From Pseudactinotalea sp. HY158 (GTDB lineage Bacteria; Actinomycetota; Actinomycetes; Actinomycetales; Beutenbergiaceae), in the NCBI RefSeq assembly GCF_009660225.1, contig NZ_CP045920.1, positions 1,488,001 through 1,552,000 of the forward strand: a stretch of 64,000 nt of DNA. The letters are read 5' to 3'. A program made the translations under genes and the position numbers. The notes beneath the pieces were generated by a model, which saw only the letters and a list, made by a program, of their open reading frames with translations, searched no databases and had not been told where the DNA came from. The stretch's first letter is position 1; each line of letters begins with the position of its first letter. Below, piece after piece: positions 12,229-22,260 of the stretch.

Positions 12229-13226
12229 CCGCGCCGGCATCGGCCATGTCGCTCACGGCGACCGTCAAGGACGAACTGGCCCGGCTGCAGATCGAGCGGG
12301 TCTCCGCGCGGAAGTCGGAGGTGGCCGCGACCCTGCGGTTCGCCGGCGGGTTGCACATCATCTCCGGCCGGATCGTCATCGAGGCCGAACTCGACACCGG
12401 GATCGCCGCGCGCCGGCTGCGGGTCGCGATCGCCGAGGTGTACGGGCACGCGAGTGAGGTGATCGTCGTCTCCGGCGGCGCGCTCCGGCGCGGGAACCGC
12501 TACGTCGTGCGCGTCGTCAAGGACGGCGAGGCCCTCGCCCGCCAGACCGGTCTCCTCGACTCCCGCGGCCGTCCCGTGCGCGGCCTGCCGCCGCAGGTGG
12601 TCTCCGCCTCGCTCACCGACGCGGTCGCCGCCTGGCGCGGGGCGTTCCTCGCCCGCGGCTCCCTCACCGAGCCCGGCCGGTCCAGTTCGCTCGAGGTCAC
12701 CTGCCCCGGACCGGAGGCCGCGCTCGCGCTCGTCGGTGCGGCCCGCCGCTTCGACGTGGGGGCCAAGGCCCGGGAGGTCCGCGGGGTCGACCGGGTCGTG
12801 ATCCGCGACGGCGACGCCATCAGCGCCATGCTCACCCGGATGGGCGCCCACGAGGCCGTGCTCGCCTGGGAGGAGCGACGGATCCGCCGGGAGGTGCGCG
12901 GCACCGCCAACCGGCTCGCGAACTTCGACGACGCGAACCTGCGCCGATCCGCCCAGGCCGCCGTCGCCGCGGGCGCCCGCGTGCAGCGCGCGTTCGAGAT
13001 CCTCGGCAAGGACGTGCCCGATCACCTCCGCCAGGCCGGCACCCTGCGGCTCGAACACAAGCAGGCCTCCCTCGAGGAGCTCGGCCAACTCTCCGAGCCC
13101 CCGCTGACCAAGGACGCGATCGCCGGGAGGATCCGCCGTCTCCTGGCGATGGCCGACAAGCGGGCGCACGAGTCCGGGGTGCCCGACACCGAGGCGGGCC
13201 TGACCCCCGACATGCTCGACCTGTAG
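12225..13226 (+). CDS. whiA: Sporulation/cell division transcription regulator WhiA
   Basis: 333 residues. WhiA has a LAGLIDADG homing-endonuclease-like N-terminal domain ([20 protein letters not shown] is the remnant segment) and a C-terminal helix-turn-helix ([20 protein letters not shown]). In Streptomyces it activates sporulation septation genes with WhiB; in non-sporulating actinobacteria it is kept as a division regulator. The annotated ATG overlaps yvcK by 4 nt; an ATG at 12246 would give the more usual N-terminus ([11 protein letters not shown]). A hairpin at 13252-13282 ends the unit. Confidence 0.95.
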   Translation: MTAPASAMSLTATVKDELARLQIERVSARKSEVAATLRFAGGLHIISGRIVIEAELDTGIAARRLRVAIAEVYGHASEVIVVSGGALRRGNRYVVRVVKDGEALARQTGLLDSRGRPVRGLPPQVVSASLTDAVAAWRGAFLARGSLTEPGRSSSLEVTCPGPEAALALVGAARRFDVGAKAREVRGVDRVVIRDGDAISAMLTRMGAHEAVLAWEERRIRREVRGTANRLANFDDANLRRSAQAAVAAGARVQRAFEILGKDVPDHLRQAGTLRLEHKQASLEELGQLSEPPLTKDAIAGRIRRLLAMADKRAHESGVPDTEAGLTPDMLDL

Positions 13227-13251
13227 GCCCGACGTGCGGCATCGACGCGCG

Positions 13252-13282
13252 CCGCGGGTGAGACTCCGGTCTCACTCCGCGG
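13252..13282 (+). terminator. Hairpin after whiA
   Basis: ccgcgggtgaga pairs with tctcac-t-ccgcgg (one bulged t, 6-nt loop ctccgg), 25 bp past the whiA stop. There is no U-tract, as is common in high-GC actinobacteria. It separates the uvrC-whiA unit from gap. Confidence 0.7.
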
Positions 13283-13312
13283 CACCCGTATCCGCGGCGC
13301 GCCAAGACGTAG

Positions 13313-14464
<1,152 letters not shown>

Positions 14465-14492
14465 CACACAGCTTGACCAACCAGTGATCGCT

Positions 14493-14526
14493 GCGCCCGC
14501 GGATCCCTCGAGGGGTCCGCGGGCGC
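14493..14526 (+). terminator. Strong gap-pgk intergenic hairpin (terminator or attenuator)
   Basis: A 15-bp stem with one G-U wobble and tcga loop (arms 14493-14507 and 14512-14526). It ends only 8 nt before the pgk ribosome-binding site, so it may reduce read-through from gap to pgk or protect the gap mRNA 3' end. Confidence 0.75.
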
Positions 14527-14543
14527 ACTGATGCGGAGGATTC

Positions 14544-15743
14544 ATGAAGACCATCGATTCGCTCGGCGACCTGCGCGGCAAGCGCGTGCTCGTCCGTGCC
14601 GACTTCAACGTGCCCCTCGACGGCACGACCATCACCGACGACGGCCGCATCCGCGCCGCCCTGCCCACCATCACGGCGCTCACCGGCGCCGGAGCCCGGG
14701 TCGTCCTCATGGCCCACCTCGGCCGCCCCAAGGGGCAGGTCGACCCGGCCTACTCGCTCGCCCCCGTCGCCGCCCGCCTCGGCGAGCTCCTCGGCGCGCC
14801 CGTCACTCTCGCAGACGACCTCGTGGGTCCCTCGGCCCGGGCGGTGACCGCCGGTCTCGCCGACGGCCAGGTCGCCCTGCTCGAGAACGTCCGCTTCGAC
14901 GCCCGTGAGACCTCCAAGGACGAGGCCGCCCGGGCCGAGCTCGCCGGCGAGCTGGCCGCCCTGGCCGACGCCTACGTCTCGGACGGGTTCGGGGTCGTGC
15001 ACCGCAAGCAGGCGAGTGTCTACGACATCGCCACGCTGCTGCCGGCCGCCTCGGGACTGCTCGTGGCCAAGGAGATCGCGGCGCTGAGCAAGGCCACCGA
15101 GGACCCGGCCCGGCCGTACGTCGTCGTGCTCGGCGGCTCCAAGGTCTCCGACAAGCTCGGCGTGATCGAGAACCTGCTGACCAAGGCCGACCGGCTCCTC
15201 ATCGGGGGCGGCATGGTGTTCACGTTCCTCGCCGCCCAGGGCCACGACGTGGGCAAGTCCCTGCTCGAGGCCGACCAGATCGAGACGGTCCGCGGATACC
15301 TCGCCACCGCCGCCGAGCGCGGCGTGGAGATCGTGCTGCCCGCCGACATCGTCGTGGCGCCCGAGTTCAAGGCCGACGCCCCGGCGACCGTCGTGGCGGC
15401 CGACGCGATCCCCACGGACCAGCTCGGCCTGGACATCGGCCCGGACGCCTCGGTGGCGTTCGCCGACGCGATCCGCGACGCCAAGACGGTCGTGTGGAAC
15501 GGTCCCATGGGCGTGTTCGAGTTCGCCGCGTTCGCGGGCGGCACCAAGGCCGTCGCGGCCGCGATGGTCGAGGCGACCACGGCCGGCGCGTTCTCGATCG
15601 TCGGCGGTGGCGACTCCGCCGCGGCCGTGCGGCTCCTCGGCTTCGACGAGGCCGGCTTCTCCCACATCTCCACCGGCGGTGGGGCCTCCCTCGAGTTCCT
15701 CGAGGGCAAGACCCTGCCCGGAATCGACGTCCTCACTCACTGA
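14544..15743 (+). CDS. pgk: Phosphoglycerate kinase
   Basis: 399 residues, normal length. Transfers phosphate from 1,3-bisphosphoglycerate to ADP. N-terminal substrate domain motifs [13 protein letters not shown] and HLGRPKG; hinge and C-terminal nucleotide domain motifs [26 protein letters not shown] and [11 protein letters not shown]. Start ATG is preceded by ggagg (14535-14539) at good spacing. Second gene of the triose-phosphate operon; tpiA follows after 12 bp. Confidence 0.98.
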   Translation: MKTIDSLGDLRGKRVLVRADFNVPLDGTTITDDGRIRAALPTITALTGAGARVVLMAHLGRPKGQVDPAYSLAPVAARLGELLGAPVTLADDLVGPSARAVTAGLADGQVALLENVRFDARETSKDEAARAELAGELAALADAYVSDGFGVVHRKQASVYDIATLLPAASGLLVAKEIAALSKATEDPARPYVVVLGGSKVSDKLGVIENLLTKADRLLIGGGMVFTFLAAQGHDVGKSLLEADQIETVRGYLATAAERGVEIVLPADIVVAPEFKADAPATVVAADAIPTDQLGLDIGPDASVAFADAIRDAKTVVWNGPMGVFEFAAFAGGTKAVAAAMVEATTAGAFSIVGGGDSAAAVRLLGFDEAGFSHISTGGGASLEFLEGKTLPGIDVLTH

Positions 15744-15755
15744 AAGGGGGCCCAC

Positions 15756-16553
15756 GTGGCCACCACCCGTACCCCGCTCATGGCGGGCAACTGGAAGATG
15801 AACCTGGACCACCACCAGGCCACGCACCTCGTGCAGAAACTCGCCTGGACCCTGGGCGACGTCAAGCACGACTTCAGCGCCGTCGAGGTCGTCGTCGCGG
15901 CGCCGTTCACGGACCTGCGCTCGGTCCAGACCCTCGTGGACGCCGACAAGCTGAGCATCGGCTACGCCTCCCAGGACATCTCCGCCCACGCCTCCGGCGC
16001 CTACACCGGCGAGATCTCCGCGACGATGCTCGGCAAGCTCGGCGTGAGCTACGCCGTCATCGGGCACTCGGAGCGCCGTCAGTACCACGGCGAGGACGAG
16101 GCCGTCGTCAACGCCAAGGCGACGGCGGCACTCGCGGCCGACATCACCCCGATCGTCTGCGTCGGGGAGGGCCTCGAGGTGCGCAAGGCCGGCGAGCACG
16201 TGCCCCACACCCTCGCCCAGGTCGACGGCGCCCTCGCCGGCATCTCCGCCGGCGACGTGGCCCGCAGCGTCATCGCGTACGAGCCCGTGTGGGCGATCGG
16301 AACCGGCGAGGTCGCCACTCCCGAGGACGCGCAGGAGGTCTGCGCCGCGATTCGCGGGCGTATCGCCGAGCTGTACTCGGCCGAGACCGCCGATGCCGTG
16401 CGGATCCTCTACGGCGGGTCGGTCAAGTCCGGCAACGTCGCGGCCCTCATGGTCAAGGAGGATGTCGACGGTGCTCTCGTGGGCGGCGCGAGCCTCGACG
16501 CCGAGGAGTTCGCGGCGATCGTGCGTTACCAGTCGCACACGACCGGCGCCTGA
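15756..16553 (+). CDS. tpiA: Triose-phosphate isomerase
   Basis: 265 residues. Interconverts dihydroxyacetone phosphate and glyceraldehyde-3-phosphate. Active-site residues are visible: Lys in MAGNWKMN, His in [12 protein letters not shown], Glu in [11 protein letters not shown], and the phosphate-binding YGGSVKSGN and VGGASL loops. GTG start with a purine-rich tract (aaaggggg) upstream. A perfect hairpin 17 nt after the stop ends the operon. Confidence 0.98.
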   Translation: MATTRTPLMAGNWKMNLDHHQATHLVQKLAWTLGDVKHDFSAVEVVVAAPFTDLRSVQTLVDADKLSIGYASQDISAHASGAYTGEISATMLGKLGVSYAVIGHSERRQYHGEDEAVVNAKATAALAADITPIVCVGEGLEVRKAGEHVPHTLAQVDGALAGISAGDVARSVIAYEPVWAIGTGEVATPEDAQEVCAAIRGRIAELYSAETADAVRILYGGSVKSGNVAALMVKEDVDGALVGGASLDAEEFAAIVRYQSHTTGA

Positions 16554-16570
16554 GTCGCTCCACCGCCATC

Positions 16571-16598
16571 GCCGGCCGGGACACGCCTCCCGGCCGGC
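16571..16598 (+). terminator. Terminator hairpin of gap-pgk-tpiA operon
   Basis: Perfect 10-bp stem gccggccggg/cccggccggc with an 8-nt loop. No U-tract follows. Confidence 0.75.
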
Positions 16599-16723
16599 GA
16601 CGGCGCGCGGTCGCGGCGGTGCTCGTCGCGGCGCCGCCGGATATCGCGTAAACTATCCACGTCCCTAGAATCCAGGTCACTTAGTCGTGCCCCGGATCAC
16701 CCCGAACCAACAGAGGAAACCGA

Positions 16724-16969
16724 GTGGACGCGCTTCGCCTCACCCTCCAGATCCTGCTCATCATCACGAGCCTGCTGCTCGTGCTCAGCGTGCTCATGCA
16801 CAAGGGCCGCGGCGGCGGGGTCTCCGACATGTTCGGTGGCGGTGTCTCCTCGCGCATGGGCTCCTCCGGTGTGGCCGAGCGGAACCTCAACCGGATCACG
16901 ATCGGCTGCAGCGCCGTCTGGGTCATCGTGATCGTGCTGTTGAACCTTGCGGGCAAGTTCGACTTCTGA
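16724..16969 (+). CDS. secG: Preprotein translocase subunit SecG
   Basis: 81 residues with two transmembrane helices (about 5-25 and 58-78) joined by a Gly-rich cytoplasmic loop (HKGRGGGVSDMFGGG), the signature of SecG in the SecYEG channel. GTG start preceded by gaggaaac. As in other actinobacteria it sits after tpiA. An AT-rich spot (cgtaaactat, about 16646) upstream may hold its promoter. Confidence 0.93.
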   Translation: MDALRLTLQILLIITSLLLVLSVLMHKGRGGGVSDMFGGGVSSRMGSSGVAERNLNRITIGCSAVWVIVIVLLNLAGKFDF

Positions 16970-17003
16970 GTCGAGTCGGTTCCACCTCTGAAGGAGTCTC
17001 CCT

Positions 17004-17354
17004 GTGGTCACAGGCGGTAATGCTATTCGAGGGTCCCGCGTCGGTGCGGGGCCGATGGGCGAGGCCGAGCGGGGCGAGGCGGCCCCACGGGTCTGGGTCT
17101 CGTACTGGTGCGCGACCGGGCACGAGGTGCGCCCGAGCTTCGCCGGCGAACCGGGGATGGCGATCCCCGAGACGTGGGACTGCCCGCGGTGCGGACTTCC
17201 CGCCGGGCAGGACCAGCAGAATCCGCCGGCCCCGCCGCGGAACGAGCCCTATAAGACCCACCTGGCCTATGTGAAGGAACGACGCTCCGAGGAGGACGGC
17301 GCCGCCCTGCTCGAGGAGGCGCTCGCCGCGCTCCGCGCCCGCCGCGGCGGCTGA
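17004..17354 (+). CDS. rbpA: RNA polymerase-binding protein RbpA
   Basis: 116 residues. RbpA is an actinobacterial transcription factor that binds RNA polymerase and the principal sigma factor and stabilises open complexes. Zinc-type ligands are visible: WCATGHEVRPSF and CPRCGLPAGQD. The C-terminal helix EEDGAALLEEALAALRARR fits the sigma-interacting domain, and PYKTHLAYVKERRS is the basic linker. Translation starts with a GTG about 9 nt after gaaggag. The N-terminal 25 residues are variable. Confidence 0.92.
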   Translation: MVTGGNAIRGSRVGAGPMGEAERGEAAPRVWVSYWCATGHEVRPSFAGEPGMAIPETWDCPRCGLPAGQDQQNPPAPPRNEPYKTHLAYVKERRSEEDGAALLEEALAALRARRGG

Positions 17355-17371
17355 CACAGCCGACTTTCCGA

Positions 17372-17407
17372 AACGCCCGCCGCACCCCGTGAGGGGCGGC
17401 GGGCGTT
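17372..17407 (+). terminator. Terminator of rbpA
   Basis: Perfect 12-bp outer stem aacgcccgccgc/gcggcgggcgtt, with more pairing inside the 12-nt loop (cccc/gggg), 17 nt past the rbpA stop. Confidence 0.8.
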
Positions 17408-17422
17408 CGTGCGCCTGCCGGC

Positions 17423-17884
17423 ATGCTGCCCCGTCGGTGTGGGGAGACTTGCTGGTGTCGGGCACCGGGGATCGTCCCCGATCCTGCCCGTGGGCCGGGT
17501 GTCGACTCGGTGCGTGGTGGGGAGCCGGTGCGCTGCGCCGAGGAGTTTCCCCGCGGGGTCGGCTGGGCGGAGTCTGATGCTGCCGCGTCGGTGCGGGGAG
17601 ACTTGCTGGTGTCGGGCACCGGGGATCGTCCCCGATCCTGCCCGTGGGCCGGGTGTCGACTCGGTGCGTGGTGGGGAGCCGGTGCGCTGCGCCGAGGAGT
17701 TTCCCCGCGGGGTCGGCTGGGCGGAGTCTGATGCTGCCCCGTCGGTGTGGGGAGACTTGCTGGTGTCGGGCACCGGGGATCGTCCCCGATCCTGCCCGTG
17801 GGCGGGGTGTCGACTCGGTGCGGGGTAGGGAGCCGGTGCGGTGCACCGAGGAGTTTCCCCGCGGACTCGGCTGGGCCGATCTGC
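17423..17884. repeat. Three tandem 154-bp repeats between rbpA and pgl
   Basis: Copies begin at 17423, 17577 and 17731 (each starts atgctgcc). Copies 1 and 2 are nearly identical; copy 3 diverges in its last third, near the pgl stop. Every copy carries the small palindrome cggggatcgtccccg. The period (154) is not a multiple of three, so the reading frames through the array change between copies, arguing against protein coding. The block fills the whole 3' space between convergent rbpA and pgl. Confidence 0.9.
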
Positions 17885-17895
17885 CGGAGGCGGCC

Positions 17896-18648
17896 TCAGG
17901 CCGTGCGACTCGCGGCCGCCGGGTCGAGGATCCACAGCGTGACCTCCCGGCCACGCGCCCCGGCCGCGGGCGTCGTGGAGACCGGCTCGTCCCGCAGGGC
18001 GGAGGCGATGGCGTCGGCCTTGCCCGCACCCCATGCGGCCAGCCACACCTGCCGGGCCGTGTTGATCGACTCGAAGGTGAGGGAGACACGCTCCGGTGGG
18101 GGCTTGGGGGAGTCCGCCTCGACGACTGTCACACCGGTCGCCGTCAGGCCGGCGTGCCCCGGGAACAGGGAGGCGATGTGCCCGTCCGGACCCATCCCCA
18201 GCAGCACGACGTCGAACACCGGCTGCGGCTCGCCGTCGGCGGCGAAGCGGGCGAGCTCGGCCGCGTACCGATCGCCGGCCTCCGCCAGGGTGAGCCCCTC
18301 GTCGGAGGCGGGCATCGGGTGCAGGTTCTCCGCCGGCAGGTCGATCCGGTCGAAGAGCGCGTCGCGGGCCTGGACGGCGTTCCGGTCGGCGTCGGCGGCG
18401 GGCACGAACCGTTCGTCGACCCACCACACGTGCACGGAGCCGAGATCGACCAGGTCGAGCAGGTCGGATTCGGCGACCGCGCCGAGCACCTCGGTGCCCA
18501 CGGAACCGCCCGAGACGGCGATGTGCACGTGCTCGCGCACGGCCTGGGCGTCGATCAGGGCGAGCAGCAGCCGGGCTGCGGTCGCGCGGGCGAGGGCGCG
18601 GGCATCGGGGTGGACGATGACGGCGCGCTCACGGGCCGGGGCGCTCAT
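17896..18648 (-). CDS. pgl: 6-phosphogluconolactonase
   Basis: 250 residues (DevB/SugarP isomerase-like fold). Hydrolyses 6-phosphogluconolactone, the second step of the oxidative pentose-phosphate pathway. Motifs: HIAVSGGSVGTEVL near residue 45, VWWVDERFVPAADADRN, and GMGPDGHIASLFPGH with the catalytic His. Start ATG overlaps the opcA stop by 4 nt. Last gene of tkt-tal-zwf-opcA-pgl. Confidence 0.95.
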   Translation of the reverse strand: MSAPARERAVIVHPDARALARATAARLLLALIDAQAVREHVHIAVSGGSVGTEVLGAVAESDLLDLVDLGSVHVWWVDERFVPAADADRNAVQARDALFDRIDLPAENLHPMPASDEGLTLAEAGDRYAAELARFAADGEPQPVFDVVLLGMGPDGHIASLFPGHAGLTATGVTVVEADSPKPPPERVSLTFESINTARQVWLAAWGAGKADAIASALRDEPVSTTPAAGARGREVTLWILDPAAASRTA

Positions 18649-19595
18649 GGCAGGACCTCCTCGGAGATGGTGATGGCGGACAGTCCCTGCGTCAGGGTGG
18701 CGCCGTAGATGGTGTCGGCGTCGAGTCGGCGCAGATCCTCCATGAGGCAGTCGGCCGTGGTCCGCAGCGGCATCGCGATCTGCTGCTCGGGCTGCCCGGG
18801 GGCGGTGATCGTGAGCACGGCGCTGCCCTCGGGACGCCGCATGCAGATCATCCCGGCCTGGCGGAAGAGCCGGAACGCCGTGATCGCCGTCGCGTCCTCC
18901 TCGTGCACCACCCGGACCGGCACACCGAGGGCGTAGGCGAACCAGGCGGCGAACAGGCGCACGGACGGTCGGCGCGCATTGCCGCACACCTCGACCGAGT
19001 CGACCGCCTGATGCGGAGGCTGGTCGAGGGCGGCGGCGGCGAGCCCGCGCCACAGGGTGGTGCGGGCCCACGACAGATCGGTGTCGCCGGGGGCGTAGTT
19101 CTCGGCGAGGGCGTACAGGTCGCCGATCGGGTCGTCGCCGGCGAGCACGTCGCTGATGCGCCGCTGGGCGATCGCGCCGATGAGGCTGCCGCTCATGCTC
19201 TCGGGTGCCCGATTGCGCCACCAGACCGCGATCGGCGTGTCCGGCAGCAGCAGCGGATTGACGAGGGTGTCGGGCGAGAGGTGTTCCTCGATCGAGGTGT
19301 GCAGCACGACCACCTCACTCGCCCCCGCATCGGCCCCGAGGCGGATCTGGGCGTCGATCCGGCCGCCGTTCTCCGGCTGAGAACCGTCGACGACGATGAC
19401 CCGGCTCGGGTGCTCGCGGCTCGCATCGTTCGCCGCTGCGATCGTGCGTTCGACGTCGCCGCCGGTGGCGACGACGATGAGGGTGAGCACGCGACCGAGT
19501 GCGACGACCCCGCCCTCCTCCCGCAACTCGAGCAGCTTGGAGCCGATCTCGCCGGTGTTCGTTCCTTCGAGCGTGACGATCACGGTCGCCTCCAT
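18645..19595 (-). CDS. opcA: Glucose-6-phosphate dehydrogenase assembly protein OpcA
   Basis: 316 residues. OpcA is required for activity or assembly of glucose-6-phosphate dehydrogenase in cyanobacteria and actinobacteria. Recognised from the family pattern (VLTLIVVATGG, LPDTPIAVWWRNRAPE, SWARTTLWRGLAAAALD, VRLFAAWFAYALG) and from its place directly after zwf. Its start overlaps the end of zwf by 16 nt and its stop overlaps pgl by 4 nt, so the three are tightly coupled. Confidence 0.95.
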   Translation of the reverse strand: MEATVIVTLEGTNTGEIGSKLLELREEGGVVALGRVLTLIVVATGGDVERTIAAANDASREHPSRVIVVDGSQPENGGRIDAQIRLGADAGASEVVVLHTSIEEHLSPDTLVNPLLLPDTPIAVWWRNRAPESMSGSLIGAIAQRRISDVLAGDDPIGDLYALAENYAPGDTDLSWARTTLWRGLAAAALDQPPHQAVDSVEVCGNARRPSVRLFAAWFAYALGVPVRVVHEEDATAITAFRLFRQAGMICMRRPEGSAVLTITAPGQPEQQIAMPLRTTADCLMEDLRRLDADTIYGATLTQGLSAITISEEVLP

Positions 19596-21118
19596 TTCCG
19601 GCCGTCCCGGGCCAGCATCGCGTCGGCGGAGGCCGGCCCCCACGTGCCGGGACGGTACGTGTCCGGCCGGTCGTGAGTGGCCCAGTACTCCGTGATGGGA
19701 TCGAGGATCTCCCACGACAGCTCCACCTCGCGCTGGCGCGGGAACAACGGCGGGTCGCCGAGGAGGACGTCGAGGATGAGCCGCTCGTAGGCCTCGGGGG
19801 AGGCCTCCGTGAACGCGTGCCCGTAGCCGAAGTCCATGGTCACGTCGCGCACCTCCATCGAGGTGCCCGGCACCTTGGAGCCGAACCGGATCGTCACCCC
19901 CTCGTCGGGCTGGACCCGGATGACGACGGCGTTCTGCCCCAGCTCCTGAGTGGCCTCGGAGTCGAAGGGCAGGTGGGGCGCCCGCTTGAACACGACCGCG
20001 ATCTCGGTGACGCGGCGGCCGAGCCGCTTGCCGGTACGGAGGTAGAACGGCACGCCGGCCCACCGGCGGGTGTCGATGTCGAGCCGCATCGCGGCATAGG
20101 ACTCGGTGACGGACTCGGGGTTCATCCCCTGCTCGTCGAGGAACCCGACCACCTCGTGTCCGCCCTGCCAGCCGCCCAGGTACTGGCCCCTGGCGGTGTG
20201 CGCGGCCAGATCCTCGGGCAGCCGCACGGCCGAGAGGAGCTTCTCCTTCTCGGCCCGCAGATCGTCCGCGTCGAAGGAGACCGGCTCCTCCATCGCGGTG
20301 AGCGCGAGCAACTGGAGCAGGTGGTTCTGGATCACGTCCCGGGCTGCGCCGATGCCGTCGTAGTAGCCGGCTCGGGAGCCGATGCCGATGTCCTCGGCCA
20401 TCGTGATCTGCACGTGGTCGACGTAGTTGTTGTTCCAGATCGGTTCGAACATCTGGTTCGCGAAGCGCAGCGCGAGGATGTTCTGCACCGTCTCCTTGCC
20501 GAGGTAGTGGTCGATCCGGAAGACCGCATCGGGGGGGAACACCTCGGAGACCACGTCGTCGAGCGCCTGGGCGCTGAGCAGGTCGTGCCCGAACGGCTTC
20601 TCGATGATGACCCGCCGCCACGAGCCCTCCCCGCCCCGGGACAGCCCGGACTCGGCGAGCTGGCGGCAGACGAGGGGGAACTGACCCGGCGGGACCGACA
20701 GGTAGAACGCGTGGTTCCCGCCCGTGCCCCGCTCGGTGTCGAGCTCCCGGACCGTCTCGGCGAGCTTCTCGAACGCGTGATCGTCGCCGAACTCGCCGGA
20801 GACGAACCGCACGCCCTTGCAGAGCTGCTCCCACACCTCCTCACGGAATTCGGTGCGGGCGTAGGTGCGGACCGCGTCGTGCGCGATCTGCTGGAAGTCC
20901 TGGGTCTCCCAGTCCCGGCGGGCGAACCCGGTGAGGCCGAAGCCGGGTGGCAGGAGTCCGCGGTTGGCGAGGTCGTAGACCGCCGGCATGAGCTTCTTCG
21001 TGGCCAGGTCGCCGGTGACCCCGAAGATCACCAGCGAACACGGGCCCGCGATCCGGGGTAGACGGCGGTCGCCCTCCAGCCGGAGCGGATTGGCGCCGGC
21101 GGCGGACGGCCCTGCCAT
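19580..21118 (-). CDS. zwf: Glucose-6-phosphate 1-dehydrogenase
   Basis: 512 residues. Oxidises glucose-6-phosphate to 6-phosphogluconolactone with NADP+. N-terminal Rossmann motif VIFGVTGDLATKKLMPAVY; active site RIDHYLGKETVQN near residue 205; C-terminal substrate and structural motifs GVPFYLRTGKRL and DPITEYWATHDRPDTYRPG. The start overlaps the last base of the tal stop codon. Confidence 0.98.
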   Translation of the reverse strand: MAGPSAAGANPLRLEGDRRLPRIAGPCSLVIFGVTGDLATKKLMPAVYDLANRGLLPPGFGLTGFARRDWETQDFQQIAHDAVRTYARTEFREEVWEQLCKGVRFVSGEFGDDHAFEKLAETVRELDTERGTGGNHAFYLSVPPGQFPLVCRQLAESGLSRGGEGSWRRVIIEKPFGHDLLSAQALDDVVSEVFPPDAVFRIDHYLGKETVQNILALRFANQMFEPIWNNNYVDHVQITMAEDIGIGSRAGYYDGIGAARDVIQNHLLQLLALTAMEEPVSFDADDLRAEKEKLLSAVRLPEDLAAHTARGQYLGGWQGGHEVVGFLDEQGMNPESVTESYAAMRLDIDTRRWAGVPFYLRTGKRLGRRVTEIAVVFKRAPHLPFDSEATQELGQNAVVIRVQPDEGVTIRFGSKVPGTSMEVRDVTMDFGYGHAFTEASPEAYERLILDVLLGDPPLFPRQREVELSWEILDPITEYWATHDRPDTYRPGTWGPASADAMLARDGRKWRRP

Positions 21119-22221
21119 CAACGACCCATCTCGGCGGAGACGGTGTCGATGAGGGACTGCCACGACTTCTCGAACTTCTCCACGCCCTCGGCCTCGAGCT
21201 CGGCCATGACGGCGTCCAGGTCGATGCCGAGTTCGGTCACGGTCGCCATCGCCGCCCGGGCCTCGTCGTAGTGGCCGCGAACGGTGTCCGCGCCCGCGCG
21301 CGAGTGGTCGAGCACCGCCTCGAGGGTCGCGTGTGGCATCGTGTTCACCACGTCGTCGGTCACGAGCTCGTCCACGTACTTCGTGTCGGAGTACTCCGGG
21401 TTCTTCGTGCCGGTGGAGGCCCACAGCGGCCGCTGGGCGTGCGCCCCGGCCGCCGCCAGGTCGGCGAACCTCGGAGCCGAGAAGATCTCCTCGTACACCT
21501 CGTAGGCGAGGCGCGCGTTCGCCACGGCGATCGTTCCTCGGGCGGCGAGCGCCTCCGGGGATCCGATCCGGTCGAGCCGGTCGTCCACCTTCACGTCGAT
21601 CCGGGAGAGGAAGATCGAGGCGGTCGAGCGGATCGTGCCCGGGTCGATGCCCGCGGCCCGCGCCTGCTCCAGGCCGTCGACGAACGCGGTCGCCACCGCC
21701 CGGTATCGGTCGAGGGAGAAGATGAGCGTGACGTTCACGCTGATCCCCGCAGCCGTGGCCGCGGTGATCGCGGGCAGCCCCTCGACCGTGGCCGGGATCT
21801 TGACCATGAGGTTGGGTCGGTCGACGATCCGGGCGAGCTCGAACGCCTGGGCGACCGAGCCGTCCGTGTCGTGGGCCAGCCGCGGATCGACCTCGATCGA
21901 GACGCGACCGTCCTTGCCGCCGGTCGCCTCGTACGTGGGCAGGAACAGGTCGCACGCCGCCCGGACGTCATCGGTCGTGATGGTCGTGACGGCCTCCGCC
22001 ACGCTCACCCCGCGGCCCGCCAGGTCCGCGAGCTGCTCGGCGTAGGCCGTGCCGTCCCCGACCGACTTCTGGAAGATCGTCGGGTTGCTCGTCACGCCCA
22101 CGACGTTCTTCGTCGCGATGAGGTCCGCGAGGCTGCCGTCACCCAGCGCCTCCCGGGAGAGGTCGTCGAGCCAGATCGCCACGCCCGCGTCGTTGAGTCT
22201 GTCCAAAGCTGTCTTCGTCAC
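21118..22221 (-). CDS. tal: Transaldolase
   Basis: 367 residues, the long actinobacterial (mycobacterial-type) form. Transfers a dihydroxyacetone unit between sugar phosphates. N-terminal GVTSNPTIFQKS, Schiff-base Lys in LMVKIPAT near residue 140, and GISVNVTLIFSLDRYR are diagnostic. GTG start 22221 has gaggag 6 nt upstream. Lies 39 bp after tkt. Confidence 0.97.
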   Translation of the reverse strand: MTKTALDRLNDAGVAIWLDDLSREALGDGSLADLIATKNVVGVTSNPTIFQKSVGDGTAYAEQLADLAGRGVSVAEAVTTITTDDVRAACDLFLPTYEATGGKDGRVSIEVDPRLAHDTDGSVAQAFELARIVDRPNLMVKIPATVEGLPAITAATAAGISVNVTLIFSLDRYRAVATAFVDGLEQARAAGIDPGTIRSTASIFLSRIDVKVDDRLDRIGSPEALAARGTIAVANARLAYEVYEEIFSAPRFADLAAAGAHAQRPLWASTGTKNPEYSDTKYVDELVTDDVVNTMPHATLEAVLDHSRAGADTVRGHYDEARAAMATVTELGIDLDAVMAELEAEGVEKFEKSWQSLIDTVSAEMGR

Positions 22222-22260
22222 CGTAGCTCCTCGATCGTTGAGTTCGTTGGTCTACCCGTG

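Noticed and set aside
17409-17828. Open frames running through the 154-bp repeats
   Set aside because: The repeat period is not a multiple of 3, so the encoded peptides change frame at each copy; no conserved protein is implied.
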